From assembly GCA_964370715.1 (NCBI GenBank), contig CAYJKJ010000014.1:11879-75878 (forward strand): a stretch of 64,000 bases of DNA. Direction: 5' to 3'. This stretch comes from CAYJAY01 sp964370715. Lineage in GTDB: Bacteria > Bacillota > Clostridia > Oscillospirales > Ruminococcaceae. The translations under genes and the position numbers were made by a program. Shown in pieces: positions 43,274 to 52,715 of this stretch (positions are counted from its first letter, which is position 1; each line of letters opens with the position of its first letter). The notes beneath the pieces are model-generated. The model was not told the DNA's origin and made no database searches. It worked only from the letters and a program-made list of their open reading frames with translations.

Positions 43274-43302
43274 AAGTTTAGAATTTATTAAAGAAAAAGA
43301 AA

Positions 43303-43650
43303 TTAACCCGCAACGATAAACGCCATAAATTTAAGCTCTTGTTCCCCTATGTTTTCGATGTTGTGGGTTTCTCCGCTATAGGTTATAAGGGTGTCGCCCG
43401 CTCCAAGCATTTTTGTTTCGCCGTTGTCATAAACTTTGGCTTCCCCCTCTAAGATATAGTATATTTCACATTCGCCTTCGTGGGGATGAAGACCGACCGA
43501 GCAACCTTTGGGGAAACTCAACACCGAGGCAAGCCTTATGTTTGGGGGGAGTTTTTGTTGTTCTGCCAGCATCGAAAGCGTCGCCTTTCCGTTTCCGCCT
43601 CTCATGTTTTCCCTTTGTTCTTGTGGCATTTCGCAAGCTCTTGTAACCAT
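43303..43650 (-). CDS. cupin-2 domain protein
   Basis: A 115-residue single cupin. Metal ligands appear in HPHEGECEIYYILEGE (two His, one Glu) and TYSGETHNIEN (last His); GAGDTLITY is the second cupin motif. Small cupins include dioxygenases, isomerases and sensor modules; the substrate is not predictable. It lies 34 bases after ackA on the same strand and could be cotranscribed. Confidence 0.88.
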   Translation of the reverse strand: MVTRACEMPQEQRENMRGGNGKATLSMLAEQQKLPPNIRLASVLSFPKGCSVGLHPHEGECEIYYILEGEAKVYDNGETKMLGAGDTLITYSGETHNIENIGEQELKFMAFIVAG

Positions 43651-43684
43651 TGTTTTCTCCTTTATTTTTAATATTTTACAACAA

Positions 43685-44896
43685 TTATTTGGTTTCTCGA
43701 ATTACCGTTTCGTGAACTATTCTAGCCATCATTATCTCTTCGTTTGTTGGAATTATAACCGCATCAACCTTTGAATTTTCGGTTGAAAAATATCCTTCTT
43801 TTCCGTTTATGTCGATATTTTTTTGCTGGCTAATCTCTAGGCCAAAAGCATCCTCAAGCTCGTTTAACGCATCAAACCTTAAGCTTGCCATCTTTTCGCC
43901 GATTCCTCCGGCAAATATAACCGCCGATATTCCGCCCATCGCCGCCGCAAACATTCCGATATATTTCTTTATCTGATAGGCTAGTATCTCAAAGATAAGG
44001 GTCGAAATTTCGTCTCCCTCTTTTGCGGCATCTTCGAGATCTCGACAGTCGGAACTTTTGCCCGACATCCCTAAAAATCCGCTTTGTTTGTTAAGCATAT
44101 TCAAAACTTCGTTGACCGAAACCCCCTCTTTGTTCGCTATATATGACATAATAGCGGGGTCGATCGTTCCGCTTCTCGTTCCCATCATCAACCCTTCGAG
44201 CGGAGAAAATCCCATCGTTGTGTCGAAACTCTTTCCGTCTTTAACCGCCGTTATCGAACTTCCGTTACCCATATGACAGACAATTATCTTTGTTCCATCT
44301 GCCGGAATATCTTTCATTTCAAGATATCTTTCAACGACAAATTTAATGCTGTTGCTATGGAACCCATATCTTCGAACGCCATGTTTTTCGAAATATTCAT
44401 ATGGTATTGGGTAGACATAGGATTTTGCCGGGATAGTTTTGTGGAAATATGTATCGGCTATCGCAACTTGAGGGATTTTTTCGGAAAACACCTCTTTTGC
44501 GGCTTTTACGCCGGCAAGCATCGGAGGGATGTGTAGCGGAGCGAGTTCAACAAGGCTCATGTTAAATTCAACAACTTCATCGTTTGCGATAACGCCATCT
44601 TCCCAGTCGGTTTTTGCATAAGCGGTTCTATGCCCCACCGCCTCTATCTCATCGAGCGACGAGATAACGGCATACTCGCCGTTTGTTAAAAAATCTATAA
44701 TTGCGGAAAATGCTTGGTTATGCGTCGGCAACGGAATGTCTTTCGTTGTTGTACCTTTCCCAACCGCAGTGTGGGTGATTTTACCATCGATCGTTATTCT
44801 TTCGCAAAGCCCCTTTGCTACAACAGTCTCGTTCTCCATGTTAATGAGCTGGTATTTAACGCTACTCGACCCCGAGTTTATGATTAAAATGTTCAT
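43685..44896 (-). CDS. ackA: acetate kinase
   Basis: AckA converts acetyl phosphate and ADP to acetate and ATP, the main ATP-yielding end step of fermentation. The 403-residue protein has the family start MNILIINSGSSSVKYQLI, the active-site stretches RRYGFHSNS and CHMGNGSS, TMGFSPLEGLMMGTRSGTIDP, and FAGGIGE near the end. Length is typical. Phosphotransacetylase is not adjacent. The start ATG 44896 has AAAGGGGAAA upstream. Confidence 0.97.
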   Translation of the reverse strand: MNILIINSGSSSVKYQLINMENETVVAKGLCERITIDGKITHTAVGKGTTTKDIPLPTHNQAFSAIIDFLTNGEYAVISSLDEIEAVGHRTAYAKTDWEDGVIANDEVVEFNMSLVELAPLHIPPMLAGVKAAKEVFSEKIPQVAIADTYFHKTIPAKSYVYPIPYEYFEKHGVRRYGFHSNSIKFVVERYLEMKDIPADGTKIIVCHMGNGSSITAVKDGKSFDTTMGFSPLEGLMMGTRSGTIDPAIMSYIANKEGVSVNEVLNMLNKQSGFLGMSGKSSDCRDLEDAAKEGDEISTLIFEILAYQIKKYIGMFAAAMGGISAVIFAGGIGEKMASLRFDALNELEDAFGLEISQQKNIDINGKEGYFSTENSKVDAVIIPTNEEIMMARIVHETVIRETK

Positions 44897-44932
44897 TGCG
44901 TTTCCCCTTTTTATTTATCTAAAATACTATTT

Positions 44933-45181
44933 TCATGCAAAGTATGCAACGCTCTCTTCGTAGAGAGTATTGGGGCAAAAATCTTGTCCTGTCGCCCATT
45001 CTATTTCTCCATCGTTTACCGATACTGATTTAAACAAACTTAATTGTTTTAAATTTGAATAATACTTATGATTTAGATTCGGGCTAAAATCATATAATCT
45101 TTTTTCATTTTTATCAAAAGTCAATATTAATTTAAAATCATCAAGCGGAGTTACATCTTTTAACACAGGGTATTGCCTCAT
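44933..45181 (-). CDS. DUF2442 protein
   Basis: An 82-residue protein with the DUF2442 pattern: PVLKDVTPLDDFKLILTFDK near the start and VSVNDGEIEWATGQDFCPNTLY near the end. Its ATG directly follows the stop of the DUF4160 gene, showing coexpression. DUF2442/DUF4160 pairs are frequent in accessory DNA and have been suggested to be toxin-antitoxin-like; no activity is known to me. Confidence 0.9.
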   Translation of the reverse strand: MRQYPVLKDVTPLDDFKLILTFDKNEKRLYDFSPNLNHKYYSNLKQLSLFKSVSVNDGEIEWATGQDFCPNTLYEESVAYFA

Positions 45182-45448
45182 CTATTCAAGCCCCTTTATT
45201 TTAAAATATTCTTCATCTGTTTGCATGATATCCCATAAAGACGTTAGCTCTTCTTTATGTATATCTGCCCAAGCTACTACATACTTTGTTTGCTTTACAG
45301 GAAACTTACCCGCAATAATTACTCCATCTAAATTAAAAACCGCTTTTTCTCCGTTATATGAAGCATGAAAATGCGGAGTATGGTGTTGTTCGCTGTCATT
45401 AAAATACATTCTAATAATGATTCCGTAAAAAGCTGAAATAATCGGCAT
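45182..45448 (-). CDS. DUF4160 protein
   Basis: The 88-residue protein shows the DUF4160 signature: an N-terminal GIIIRMYFNDSEQHHTPHFH with its His-rich segment, then YNGEKAVFNLDG, and a C-terminal helix LWDIMQTDEEYFKIKGLE. It is the upstream member of the two-gene unit with DUF2442. AAAGGA lies before ATG 45448. Function unknown. Confidence 0.92.
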   Translation of the reverse strand: MPIISAFYGIIIRMYFNDSEQHHTPHFHASYNGEKAVFNLDGVIIAGKFPVKQTKYVVAWADIHKEELTSLWDIMQTDEEYFKIKGLE

Positions 45449-45498
45449 TTTCTTAAATCCTTTCTTTATGTTTTTACAAACAGCACCTGGTTTTAAAC

Positions 45499-47295
45499 TT
45501 AATCCAATTTCAAAACCGCTGTAAATGCGTCGCTTGGAACTTCAACGCTTCCGAGTTGGCGCATCTTCTTTTTACCCTCTTTTTGTTTTTCAAGTAGCTT
45601 TTTCTTTCTCGTTATATCGCCGCCATAACATTTCGCCAAAACGTCTTTGCGCATCGCTTTAACGGTCTCTCTTGCGATAACTTTTCCGCCTATTGCGGCT
45701 TGGATAGGAACTTCAAACATCTGGCGAGGTATATGTTCTTTGAGCTTTTCGGCAATTCTTCTGCCCCTTGCATATGCGTTGTCCGCAAACACTATGAAAG
45801 AAAGCGCATCGACAAGATCGCCGTTTAACAAGATATCAAGGCGAACAAGCTTGCTTTGCCTGAACCCTTTCCATTCATAATCGAAACTTGCATATCCCTT
45901 TGTTCGGCTTTTAAGGCTATCAAAAAAGTCATACACAATCTCGCCGAGCGGCAGTTCATAATGGATATCAACTCGTTCTGTGTCGATGTATTTCATGTCG
46001 ATAAAAACCCCTCTGCGTTCGGTGCAAAGATCCATTATCGCCCCAACATAATCAGAGGGAGCAAAAAGATGGGCATCGACAAACGGTTCTTCGCTCTTGG
46101 CGATAACCGCAGGGTCGGGATAGTTTGTCGGGTTGTCAACGTCGATAACCTCGCCGTTTGTTTTGGTTATTCTATAAACAACGCTAGGCGCAGTCGTTAC
46201 AAGATCTAGGTCGAATTCACGTTCAAGGCGTTCTATAATAACTTCGAGATGCAAAAGCCCCAAAAATCCGCAACGGAAACCAAACCCCAACGCCGCTGAA
46301 GTTTCGGGATCAAACGACAAAGAAGCATCGTTTAAAACAAGCTTTTCAAGAGCATCTCTAAGGTCGCCATATCGAGCGCCATCTGCCGGATATATTCCGC
46401 AGAAAACCATCGGCACAGCTTTTCTGTAGCCTTCAAGCGGAGCATCGCATGGGTTTTGGGCATCGGTCACCGTGTCCCCTACTTGCGTGTCACGAACGTT
46501 TTTGATGCTGGCGGCTATATAGCCAACCTCTCCTGCCGAAAGTTTATCGCAAGGGCTATGTGTTGCCGGAAGCATATGCCCGACCTCAACGACGGAAAAT
46601 TCCGCCCCCGTTTGCCAAAGCTTGATGGTGTCTCCCGCTTTAATCGTTCCTTCGTATACCCTTATATAGATTATAACCCCTTTGTAGCTGTCATAAAACG
46701 AATCGAATATCAAAGCTTTAAGAGGGGCGTTTTGATCCCCTTTAGGGGGTGGGATAACTTTAATAAGCTTTTCGACAACCTCTTTTATTCCTTCCCCACG
46801 TTTAGCGGAAACTTTAGGAGCGCTTAAACATTCTATTCCGATAACGTCCTCAACCTCTTGGGCCACTCGTTCGGGGTCGGCGGAGGGGAGATCTATCTTG
46901 TTGATAACCGGCATGATCTCGAGATCGTTTTCAACCGCAAGATATGCGTTGGCTAGCGTTTGCGCTTCAACCCCTTGTGTTGCATCAACGATTAAAATAG
47001 CCCCTTCGCACGCCGCAAGCGACCTCGACACTTCATAGGTGAAGTCAACGTGTCCCGGGGTGTCGATAAGGTTTAGCGTGTAATCTTTTCCGTCGTCCGC
47101 CGTGTAGCTGAGCGTTACGGCTCGGGCTTTAATCGTTATTCCTCGTTCCTGTTCAAGATCCATGTTGTCGAGAAACTGGCTACTCATAACCCTTCGGTCT
47201 ACCGAATTGGTAAGCTCCAAAATTCTATCCGCAAGGGTTGATTTTCCATGGTCGATGTGTGCTATAATTGAAAAGTTGCGTATATTTTCCTGCAT
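45499..47295 (-). CDS. lepA: elongation factor 4 (LepA)
   Basis: LepA is a ribosome-bound GTPase that affects translocation or ribosome assembly. All G motifs are present: AHIDHGKST, the switch II motif DTPGHVDF, and NKIDLPSA. The C-terminal domain specific to LepA (YASFDYEWKGFRQSKLVRLDI; ALSFIVFADNAYARGRR; RKKKLLEKQKEGKKKM) is complete. 598 residues is the usual length. In many Firmicutes lepA adjoins hemN/hrcA; here it stands alone with a 229-base divergent spacer towards the sugar dehydratase. Confidence 0.98.
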   Translation of the reverse strand: MQENIRNFSIIAHIDHGKSTLADRILELTNSVDRRVMSSQFLDNMDLEQERGITIKARAVTLSYTADDGKDYTLNLIDTPGHVDFTYEVSRSLAACEGAILIVDATQGVEAQTLANAYLAVENDLEIMPVINKIDLPSADPERVAQEVEDVIGIECLSAPKVSAKRGEGIKEVVEKLIKVIPPPKGDQNAPLKALIFDSFYDSYKGVIIYIRVYEGTIKAGDTIKLWQTGAEFSVVEVGHMLPATHSPCDKLSAGEVGYIAASIKNVRDTQVGDTVTDAQNPCDAPLEGYRKAVPMVFCGIYPADGARYGDLRDALEKLVLNDASLSFDPETSAALGFGFRCGFLGLLHLEVIIERLEREFDLDLVTTAPSVVYRITKTNGEVIDVDNPTNYPDPAVIAKSEEPFVDAHLFAPSDYVGAIMDLCTERRGVFIDMKYIDTERVDIHYELPLGEIVYDFFDSLKSRTKGYASFDYEWKGFRQSKLVRLDILLNGDLVDALSFIVFADNAYARGRRIAEKLKEHIPRQMFEVPIQAAIGGKVIARETVKAMRKDVLAKCYGGDITRKKKLLEKQKEGKKKMRQLGSVEVPSDAFTAVLKLD

Positions 47296-47524
47296 TTAAT
47301 CCTCTTATCTAATAGTTTATTAATTTTTATTTTTATTCATATAATACTTAATTATAAACAATTTGTTATAATTTGAAAAGAGTTTTTTTAGTTTCTTGTA
47401 TTTTTTTTAAAAATATTATATTATATACAAGGAATACAACTTAAAAAAATATCTTTAGCTTATAATTTTGTCAACTAAAAAGACAGAATATCGCTAAAAT
47501 TTCGCATAAGGAAGGGTATAAGTT

Positions 47525-48508
47525 ATGGCAAAAAAAGTGTTGGTCACAGGTTCTGACGGATTTATCGGAAGCCACCTTACCGAACAGCTTGTTCAAAGCG
47601 GAGCTTCGGTTAGAGCTTTCACATACTACAATTCGTTTAATAATTGGGGTTGGATCGATAGTTTTGACAAGCAAACAAAAAACAGCCTTGAGATTTTTTC
47701 GGGGGATATAAGAGATCCAAACGGAGTTCGTGAGGCGATGAAAGGGATCGACGAGGTTTATCACCTTGCGGCGCTTATAGCCATTCCGTTTAGCTATCAT
47801 TCACCCGACAGCTACATCGACACCAACATAAAAGGAACGCTCAACGTTCTTCAAGCGGCAAGAGATCTTGAAACCGAAAGAGTTTTAGTGACTTCGACAT
47901 CGGAGGTTTATGGAACGGCGCAGTATGTTCCGATTGATGAGAAACACCCATACCAAGGGCAAAGCCCTTATTCCGCAACCAAGATAGGCGCAGATAGGCT
48001 AGCGGAAAGCTTTTTCAGAAGCTTCGGGCTTCCCGTTACCATCGTTAGGCCGTTTAACACATATGGACCTAGACAATCGGCAAGAGCGGTTATCCCAACC
48101 ATCATATCGCAACTTCTCGCCGGAGCAACCGAAATTAAACTAGGTTCATTAACCCCAACAAGGGATTTCAACTATGTTAAAGACACCGCAAAAGGCTTTA
48201 TGGCGCTTGCGCAATGCCGCAAGACTATCGGCGAAGAGGTTAACATTGCGACAGGGGTCGAGATATCTATTGAGCAACTGGCAAACGAGATGATAAAACA
48301 GATTAACCCCAACGCAAAGATTGTGTGTGATGAGCAAAGAGTTCGACCGGAAAAAAGCGAAGTTGAGCGACTTCTTGGGGATAATAAAAAGATAAAATCC
48401 TTAACCGATTGGGAGCCTCAATACAATTTAGAACGAGGGCTAGCCGAAACAATCGAATGGATCAAACAAAACATGGCTTCGTATAAACCCGAAATATATA
48501 ACATATAG
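47525..48508 (+). CDS. LegB-like nucleotide-sugar 4,6-dehydratase
   Basis: An extended SDR of 327 residues: NAD motif GSDGFIGSH, Thr/Ser-Thr-Ser (123-126) with Tyr149xxxLys153 (YSATK), and the specific stretches YNSFNNWGWIDSF, LAALIAIPFSYHSPDSYIDTN and VRPFNTYGPRQSARAVIPTI. These match the LegB/LLPSF family that makes UDP-4-keto-6-deoxy-GlcNAc for legionaminic-type sugars. None of the other pathway genes is in view, so it may serve another deoxy-sugar on a surface glycan. GGAAGGG precedes ATG 47525. The SGNH protein follows 24 bases downstream, probably in one operon. Confidence 0.85.
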   Translation: MAKKVLVTGSDGFIGSHLTEQLVQSGASVRAFTYYNSFNNWGWIDSFDKQTKNSLEIFSGDIRDPNGVREAMKGIDEVYHLAALIAIPFSYHSPDSYIDTNIKGTLNVLQAARDLETERVLVTSTSEVYGTAQYVPIDEKHPYQGQSPYSATKIGADRLAESFFRSFGLPVTIVRPFNTYGPRQSARAVIPTIISQLLAGATEIKLGSLTPTRDFNYVKDTAKGFMALAQCRKTIGEEVNIATGVEISIEQLANEMIKQINPNAKIVCDEQRVRPEKSEVERLLGDNKKIKSLTDWEPQYNLERGLAETIEWIKQNMASYKPEIYNI

Positions 48509-48532
48509 TATAAATAAAGGTGCGTTTTTCTG

Positions 48533-49564
48533 ATGGCAAAAACTCTAATAAAAAAACTTTTAATATATATAATTCCGTTTGTCATAGCGTTGGTTTGGTT
48601 TTTTGGCTTTGAACCTTATGACTACTTAAACATCAAAGGTGATGCGTTTTATATGTCGAAGCCGCTTTCCTCAACGAGGGAGTTGCTGTTAACCTGTCCT
48701 GAAAATGTCATTTTCGGGGATTCGAGAATGGCAAACATGAACGTTGATTATATCGAAGAGATAACCGGCGAGAGATACACCATGATGGCGTTTGGCGGCG
48801 CAACGCTCAACGATGCTATCAATGAATTTTGGTATGCAACCGAACATACCGATATGAAAAAAGTTGTTATAGGGGTTAATTTCTATGCGCTTAACTCGGA
48901 CCACCTAGCCGATAGGTTCACAGGGGTTATACCGCTTGCGGAAAATCCGTTTAAATTTATCTCGAGTTTCGGGATATGGTATGAAGCTTTTGAAAATTGC
49001 CGAAGAATTTTAAATAATTTTTATCAAAGAAATTTCGGGGATCCCGAAAAGATGATATTTATGGATGATCCATCATCGTTAACGCAAAAAGACCCTGTTC
49101 CCCCCGATAGTTATAACGGGGAATACAGAACCGACCTTTTTGATTATGCACACATTATCAAGGGGCAGGTCAGCAACTACCAAAACCCCGATATGTATAT
49201 TAAAGAGCTTAACAAAATAATAGACTATTGCAACCAAAACGAAATCGAGCTAACAATAGTTATTGCGCCGTCTCATTTTTCTATCTGGGAACTTGTCGTG
49301 TTTGATTTGGAACTACAGTATTACATTAGAAACTATAAAGACCATCTTAAATCTAGGGCGACGGTGTATGATTTTGAATGGTACAACGATTATAGCAAAA
49401 ACGACGAAAATTTCATCGATGGTTTTCATCTTTCCGGCGAGCAAAAACTAGCGTTTACAAGAGCTATATTCAACGATGAGTTGGGGGATTTTTGCGTTAA
49501 GACAACCCCCGAACAATATATAGAATATAAGGAAAGTTTAAGCGAGCCACCGGCGTTTTATTAG
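48533..49564 (+). CDS. membrane-anchored SGNH-like hydrolase/acyltransferase
   Basis: One N-terminal membrane helix (YIIPFVIALVWFFGF) precedes an extracytoplasmic domain of 300 residues. VIFGDSRMANM has the SGNH nucleophile Ser64 in a GDS motif, and DGFHLSGEQ supplies the catalytic Asp-x-x-His near residue 300. The layout resembles DltD- and AlgX-type O-acetyl or acyl transfer proteins acting on surface glycans. Cotranscription with a nucleotide-sugar dehydratase supports this, but no acetyl-donor MBOAT partner is in view. Confidence 0.75.
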   Translation: MAKTLIKKLLIYIIPFVIALVWFFGFEPYDYLNIKGDAFYMSKPLSSTRELLLTCPENVIFGDSRMANMNVDYIEEITGERYTMMAFGGATLNDAINEFWYATEHTDMKKVVIGVNFYALNSDHLADRFTGVIPLAENPFKFISSFGIWYEAFENCRRILNNFYQRNFGDPEKMIFMDDPSSLTQKDPVPPDSYNGEYRTDLFDYAHIIKGQVSNYQNPDMYIKELNKIIDYCNQNEIELTIVIAPSHFSIWELVVFDLELQYYIRNYKDHLKSRATVYDFEWYNDYSKNDENFIDGFHLSGEQKLAFTRAIFNDELGDFCVKTTPEQYIEYKESLSEPPAFY

Positions 49565-49626
49565 ATGCGACAACATTTAATTAACACAGATTTTGGTTAA
49601 CAAAAACATCATATTCTTTTAAAAAG

Positions 49627-49682
49627 AAAATCCGAACCACCATTGAAGGGGATATCCCTCCTGTGTGGTTCGGATTTTTTTA
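49627..49682. terminator. bidirectional terminator, SGNH gene and M56 gene
   Basis: AAAATCCGAACCAC (49627-49640) pairs with GTGGTTCGGATTTT (49665-49678), with an inner AGGGGATATCCCT palindrome and a T run, between convergent genes. Confidence 0.88.
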
Positions 49683-49692
49683 AATTTTCGAA

Positions 49693-50844
49693 TTATTCAA
49701 AAACCATCGGCAGTTCGGTATATGGCAGGCTATCCAGGTCACATTCAAGAATTTCGCTATCATCACCATAATCGCTTTTCAAGGTGAATTCCCCGTCATC
49801 AGACACAACGATATAGGCGTTGTCCGCCGACAGCTCATATGTTCCTATTAAATCCTCTAGCGGTGGATTGTGTTTTGGTTGGAAAACAACCATATAAGAA
49901 AAAACAAAACAGCCGAACATTAACAACACAAAAACGAGAGATTTTATCTTTGTGTTTCTATATGGGGCGCTTATTAATTTAAAACGTTGTTTGATGTTGA
50001 AATCTTCCGATATGCTTAAAAATTGAGAACCAAAAGCCGGCAATAAATCGGGCTTTTTTGTGGTTTTGTTTTTCAAAAAATACATGATAGTTAACAGATA
50101 GCTATATTTTTCTTGTTCCACCATATTTCGGGTTGAATAGTAATCACATCTTAGTTCCAAACTGTTGTCCAAACCTCGCCTTAAGAGATAGACAATTGGA
50201 TTAAACCACAAAACGCAACAGACCACTTCAACTAAAAATTTAACCCATAAATCTTTGTTTAATATATGCGTTGTTTCGTGGGTCAAAACATTTTGCAAAC
50301 TGTTTTTGGAAAGTTCCAAGGCGGTTTCAGGGAGCAATATTGTCGGGTGTAATAACCCGGTAGCCATCGGGGTTGAGACTTCCGGAGAAACAATAACGCT
50401 GCATCTTTTATGACGGATTTGAAGGTTAGATTTAATATATCTCTCGATCTTTTGGTCTTTTATGCTGTTTCGAACAAGGTGCTTTACAAACGTTTTTGCC
50501 TTCGCCATTCTTGAAAAAAGAGAGAAAAGGCAAAACACTATTCCGCATACCCAAACCGACACTAGCATTATAAAACCGTTGATAGGAAGGCTAAAGATCG
50601 TGAATATAGGTTGAGACAGATTTTTAGTAAAGCTTAAAAACACTGTGGCGTCGATAACCTGAGTTGTTGAAAATTCAATCGGCAAAAACAGGCGAAGAAT
50701 CGCTAGCGCTATAAAAATCAGCAATATATTAATGTTGCAATAGATTGTATATCCTATTTTTCGCCTTATCATCTCTGATAGTAGTATGAATAAGCTAAAC
50801 CAAATTATCGCCGTGACAAAAGAATATATCGTTAAACTAACCAT
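49693..50844 (-). CDS. M56 (BlaR1/MecR1-like) membrane metallopeptidase
   Basis: Three or four N-terminal helices precede a cytosolic zinc peptidase with HETTH (residues 189-193), flanked by MATGLLHPTILLPE and the third-ligand region LELRCDYYSTR. A last helix (IKSLVFVLLMFGCFVFSYMV) leads to a short outer domain of about 55 residues, far too small for a beta-lactam sensor. M56 proteins normally cleave a BlaI-type repressor, whose gene is missing in the window. The small outer domain may sense something else. AAAGGGAAAA precedes ATG 50844. Confidence 0.88.
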   Translation of the reverse strand: MVSLTIYSFVTAIIWFSLFILLSEMIRRKIGYTIYCNINILLIFIALAILRLFLPIEFSTTQVIDATVFLSFTKNLSQPIFTIFSLPINGFIMLVSVWVCGIVFCLFSLFSRMAKAKTFVKHLVRNSIKDQKIERYIKSNLQIRHKRCSVIVSPEVSTPMATGLLHPTILLPETALELSKNSLQNVLTHETTHILNKDLWVKFLVEVVCCVLWFNPIVYLLRRGLDNSLELRCDYYSTRNMVEQEKYSYLLTIMYFLKNKTTKKPDLLPAFGSQFLSISEDFNIKQRFKLISAPYRNTKIKSLVFVLLMFGCFVFSYMVVFQPKHNPPLEDLIGTYELSADNAYIVVSDDGEFTLKSDYGDDSEILECDLDSLPYTELPMVFE

Positions 50845-50934
50845 TTTGTTTTCCCTTTTTAATAATTTAATAAGTTTTCATGTCATAGATTAACAAACTA
50901 ATACCCTTGCAATGAAGCTTTGTTCAATTGTTTT

Positions 50935-50964
50935 ATTCTACTAAAATATACAAAGGTTTGTCAA
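50935..50964 (-). promoter_or_regulatory. promoter of the M56 gene with dyad
   Basis: On the minus strand TTGACA (50964-50959), 18 bases, TAGAAT (50940-50935). The dyad TACAAA-GG-TTTGTC overlaps the -35 box and resembles the TACA/TGTA operators of BlaI-type repressors, though no BlaI gene is present. Confidence 0.55.
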
Positions 50965-51013
50965 ATGATTGTTGACGCAAAACAAAATGGATAGTTTTAA
51001 ATGCGAGTATATT

Positions 51014-52600
51014 TTATTCATCCGTTGAAAGCTGTTTCACCGCCTTGTTATACGGTATGTTGTTGCTTTGCCATTCAAAAGTATCTTGGTTGTAGGGCGG
51101 CAGATAGTTGTTTGTTAAAAACCGTTTATAATCTAAATCCTCGTTAAAGCCAACTTTAAAAGCCAGGCTTGCTTGATCGAAGGTGTTGAAGGCATCCGCC
51201 GACAGCGTAGAAAGATATTCAAAATCAGCCTCACCCTTTTTGTTATATATTTCGACATGATTTTTTGCAATCATACCATCTATGTTTACGATGTTGATGA
51301 GGATATAAAAAGCAAGGCATATAATTGTGCAGCAAGCAAACAACTTTGTTTTTGGGTTTTTAATATAAATTAATGTGGCTATCAATCCAACTGCTTCAAA
51401 AAATAAAAATATCATTACGAAAAGTCGAAGTCTTGTTAAACCGTAGGCTTGATAGTATAAAAACATTCTGTAGAACGACGAGGTCAGAAGCACAAATGTT
51501 AAGATGCATAAAATGTACATCACAAATTTAACAACCGAACTGCCCGAAACTTTTGCTTCATAAATTCGATGTTCTGCAATTCTTATCGTTATTAGGATAA
51601 TCGAGATGTTGAGAAAGGTTAAAAACAGCAGTTCAAAAAAACCTCGCCTTGCGTAGATTGCATATTCAAACCCGTATGGTAACGTTGATTTTAGAAACAA
51701 ATATCTAATTTGAACATATGAAAACACAAGATACATCAACATTAAAACACCGTTAATCATTATGAAGGTGATTAACCCTTGGGGTTGTTGTTTTTGTTTG
51801 ATAGGCTGTGTTGGCTTTGATTTATCCGTTTGAGCGGTTGCCGCTTCGTTTGTTGCTGTTTGTTTTTCTATCGCCGATTCAAAAGCTTCAACCTGTTTGA
51901 TTGTTTCGATTTCTTTCGGCTTTTTGCAGAAAAGCAACCTATAAAGGCTGCTGAAAAAATAGATCGACACCGCTATAGACAGTACAATTTTAATAGAATG
52001 TTCTATTACCATCGAGAAGTTAATGTGGCTTAAAAATTTCGTTGCAAGATCTAAAAAAACGTGGTCCGCTGTAGCTAATAAAACATAAACAACCAATGAT
52101 AAAGGCAGACAGATAATAATCCCGATTACAATTTGTTTTATCGCCTCGGCCTTTTTGCTTTTTCCCAATACATTTGAAGAGATCAAAGATATTGAATTTT
52201 TCAATTCATAAAAAGGCTCGAAAAATCTTGCAATACTTCGATAGACAAACTCAAGACCGGTTGAGCTTATTTTAAGCTCATTTCGCAAATCGAGCAGCAA
52301 GCAAGATAACATTAGCCACATTAGAATAATATTGTAGATGCTAAAGATCCGTTGCGCTCTTAAAGTGTATGATAATGATAAAACAACGATAGGCACAAAC
52401 CATACCAGCGCTTTGCGGTTTATGATTGTTTTTTGGCTGTTTAAAAAAACAATCATAAGAGCCGTACTTATTAAAACAAAAAGAGTAAGACCCATTCCAA
52501 CTCGCAGGCCAAAGGTGAAATAGACGCATAAAAATCCCGAAATAAACGAAACAGCAATCATTTGGTTTAACTGTTTTTTGTTGATATCTGTATTAGTCAT
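51014..52600 (-). CDS. DUF4173/DUF4153 family membrane protein
   Basis: A 528-residue protein with about twelve membrane helices and a hydrophilic loop rich in Gln, Thr and Lys (around residues 230-270). The family hallmark YAIYARRGFFELLFLTFLN is present, as is a C-terminal soluble region. DUF4173 genes often lie beside HTH and DUF2975 genes in Clostridia, as here. Function unknown; gene order suggests cotranscription from the DUF2975 promoter. GAAAGGAAA precedes ATG 52600. Confidence 0.85.
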   Translation of the reverse strand: MTNTDINKKQLNQMIAVSFISGFLCVYFTFGLRVGMGLTLFVLISTALMIVFLNSQKTIINRKALVWFVPIVVLSLSYTLRAQRIFSIYNIILMWLMLSCLLLDLRNELKISSTGLEFVYRSIARFFEPFYELKNSISLISSNVLGKSKKAEAIKQIVIGIIICLPLSLVVYVLLATADHVFLDLATKFLSHINFSMVIEHSIKIVLSIAVSIYFFSSLYRLLFCKKPKEIETIKQVEAFESAIEKQTATNEAATAQTDKSKPTQPIKQKQQPQGLITFIMINGVLMLMYLVFSYVQIRYLFLKSTLPYGFEYAIYARRGFFELLFLTFLNISIILITIRIAEHRIYEAKVSGSSVVKFVMYILCILTFVLLTSSFYRMFLYYQAYGLTRLRLFVMIFLFFEAVGLIATLIYIKNPKTKLFACCTIICLAFYILINIVNIDGMIAKNHVEIYNKKGEADFEYLSTLSADAFNTFDQASLAFKVGFNEDLDYKRFLTNNYLPPYNQDTFEWQSNNIPYNKAVKQLSTDE

Positions 52601-52715
52601 ATTTGTTGTTTCCTTTCAATTTTAGCTTTTTCAAATGATTTTAGGGTACAACAAATAACGGCGACATTTTTTGCACCCTAAACTCGTTTTTTTAATTTTC
52701 AGTTGGTTTTAATTT

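Noticed and set aside
42678..43302. Insertion sequence or transposase in the G-rich gap
   Set aside because: No frame shows transposase motifs and the ends are hairpins, not IS-type terminal repeats with a target duplication. Left as a repeat island.
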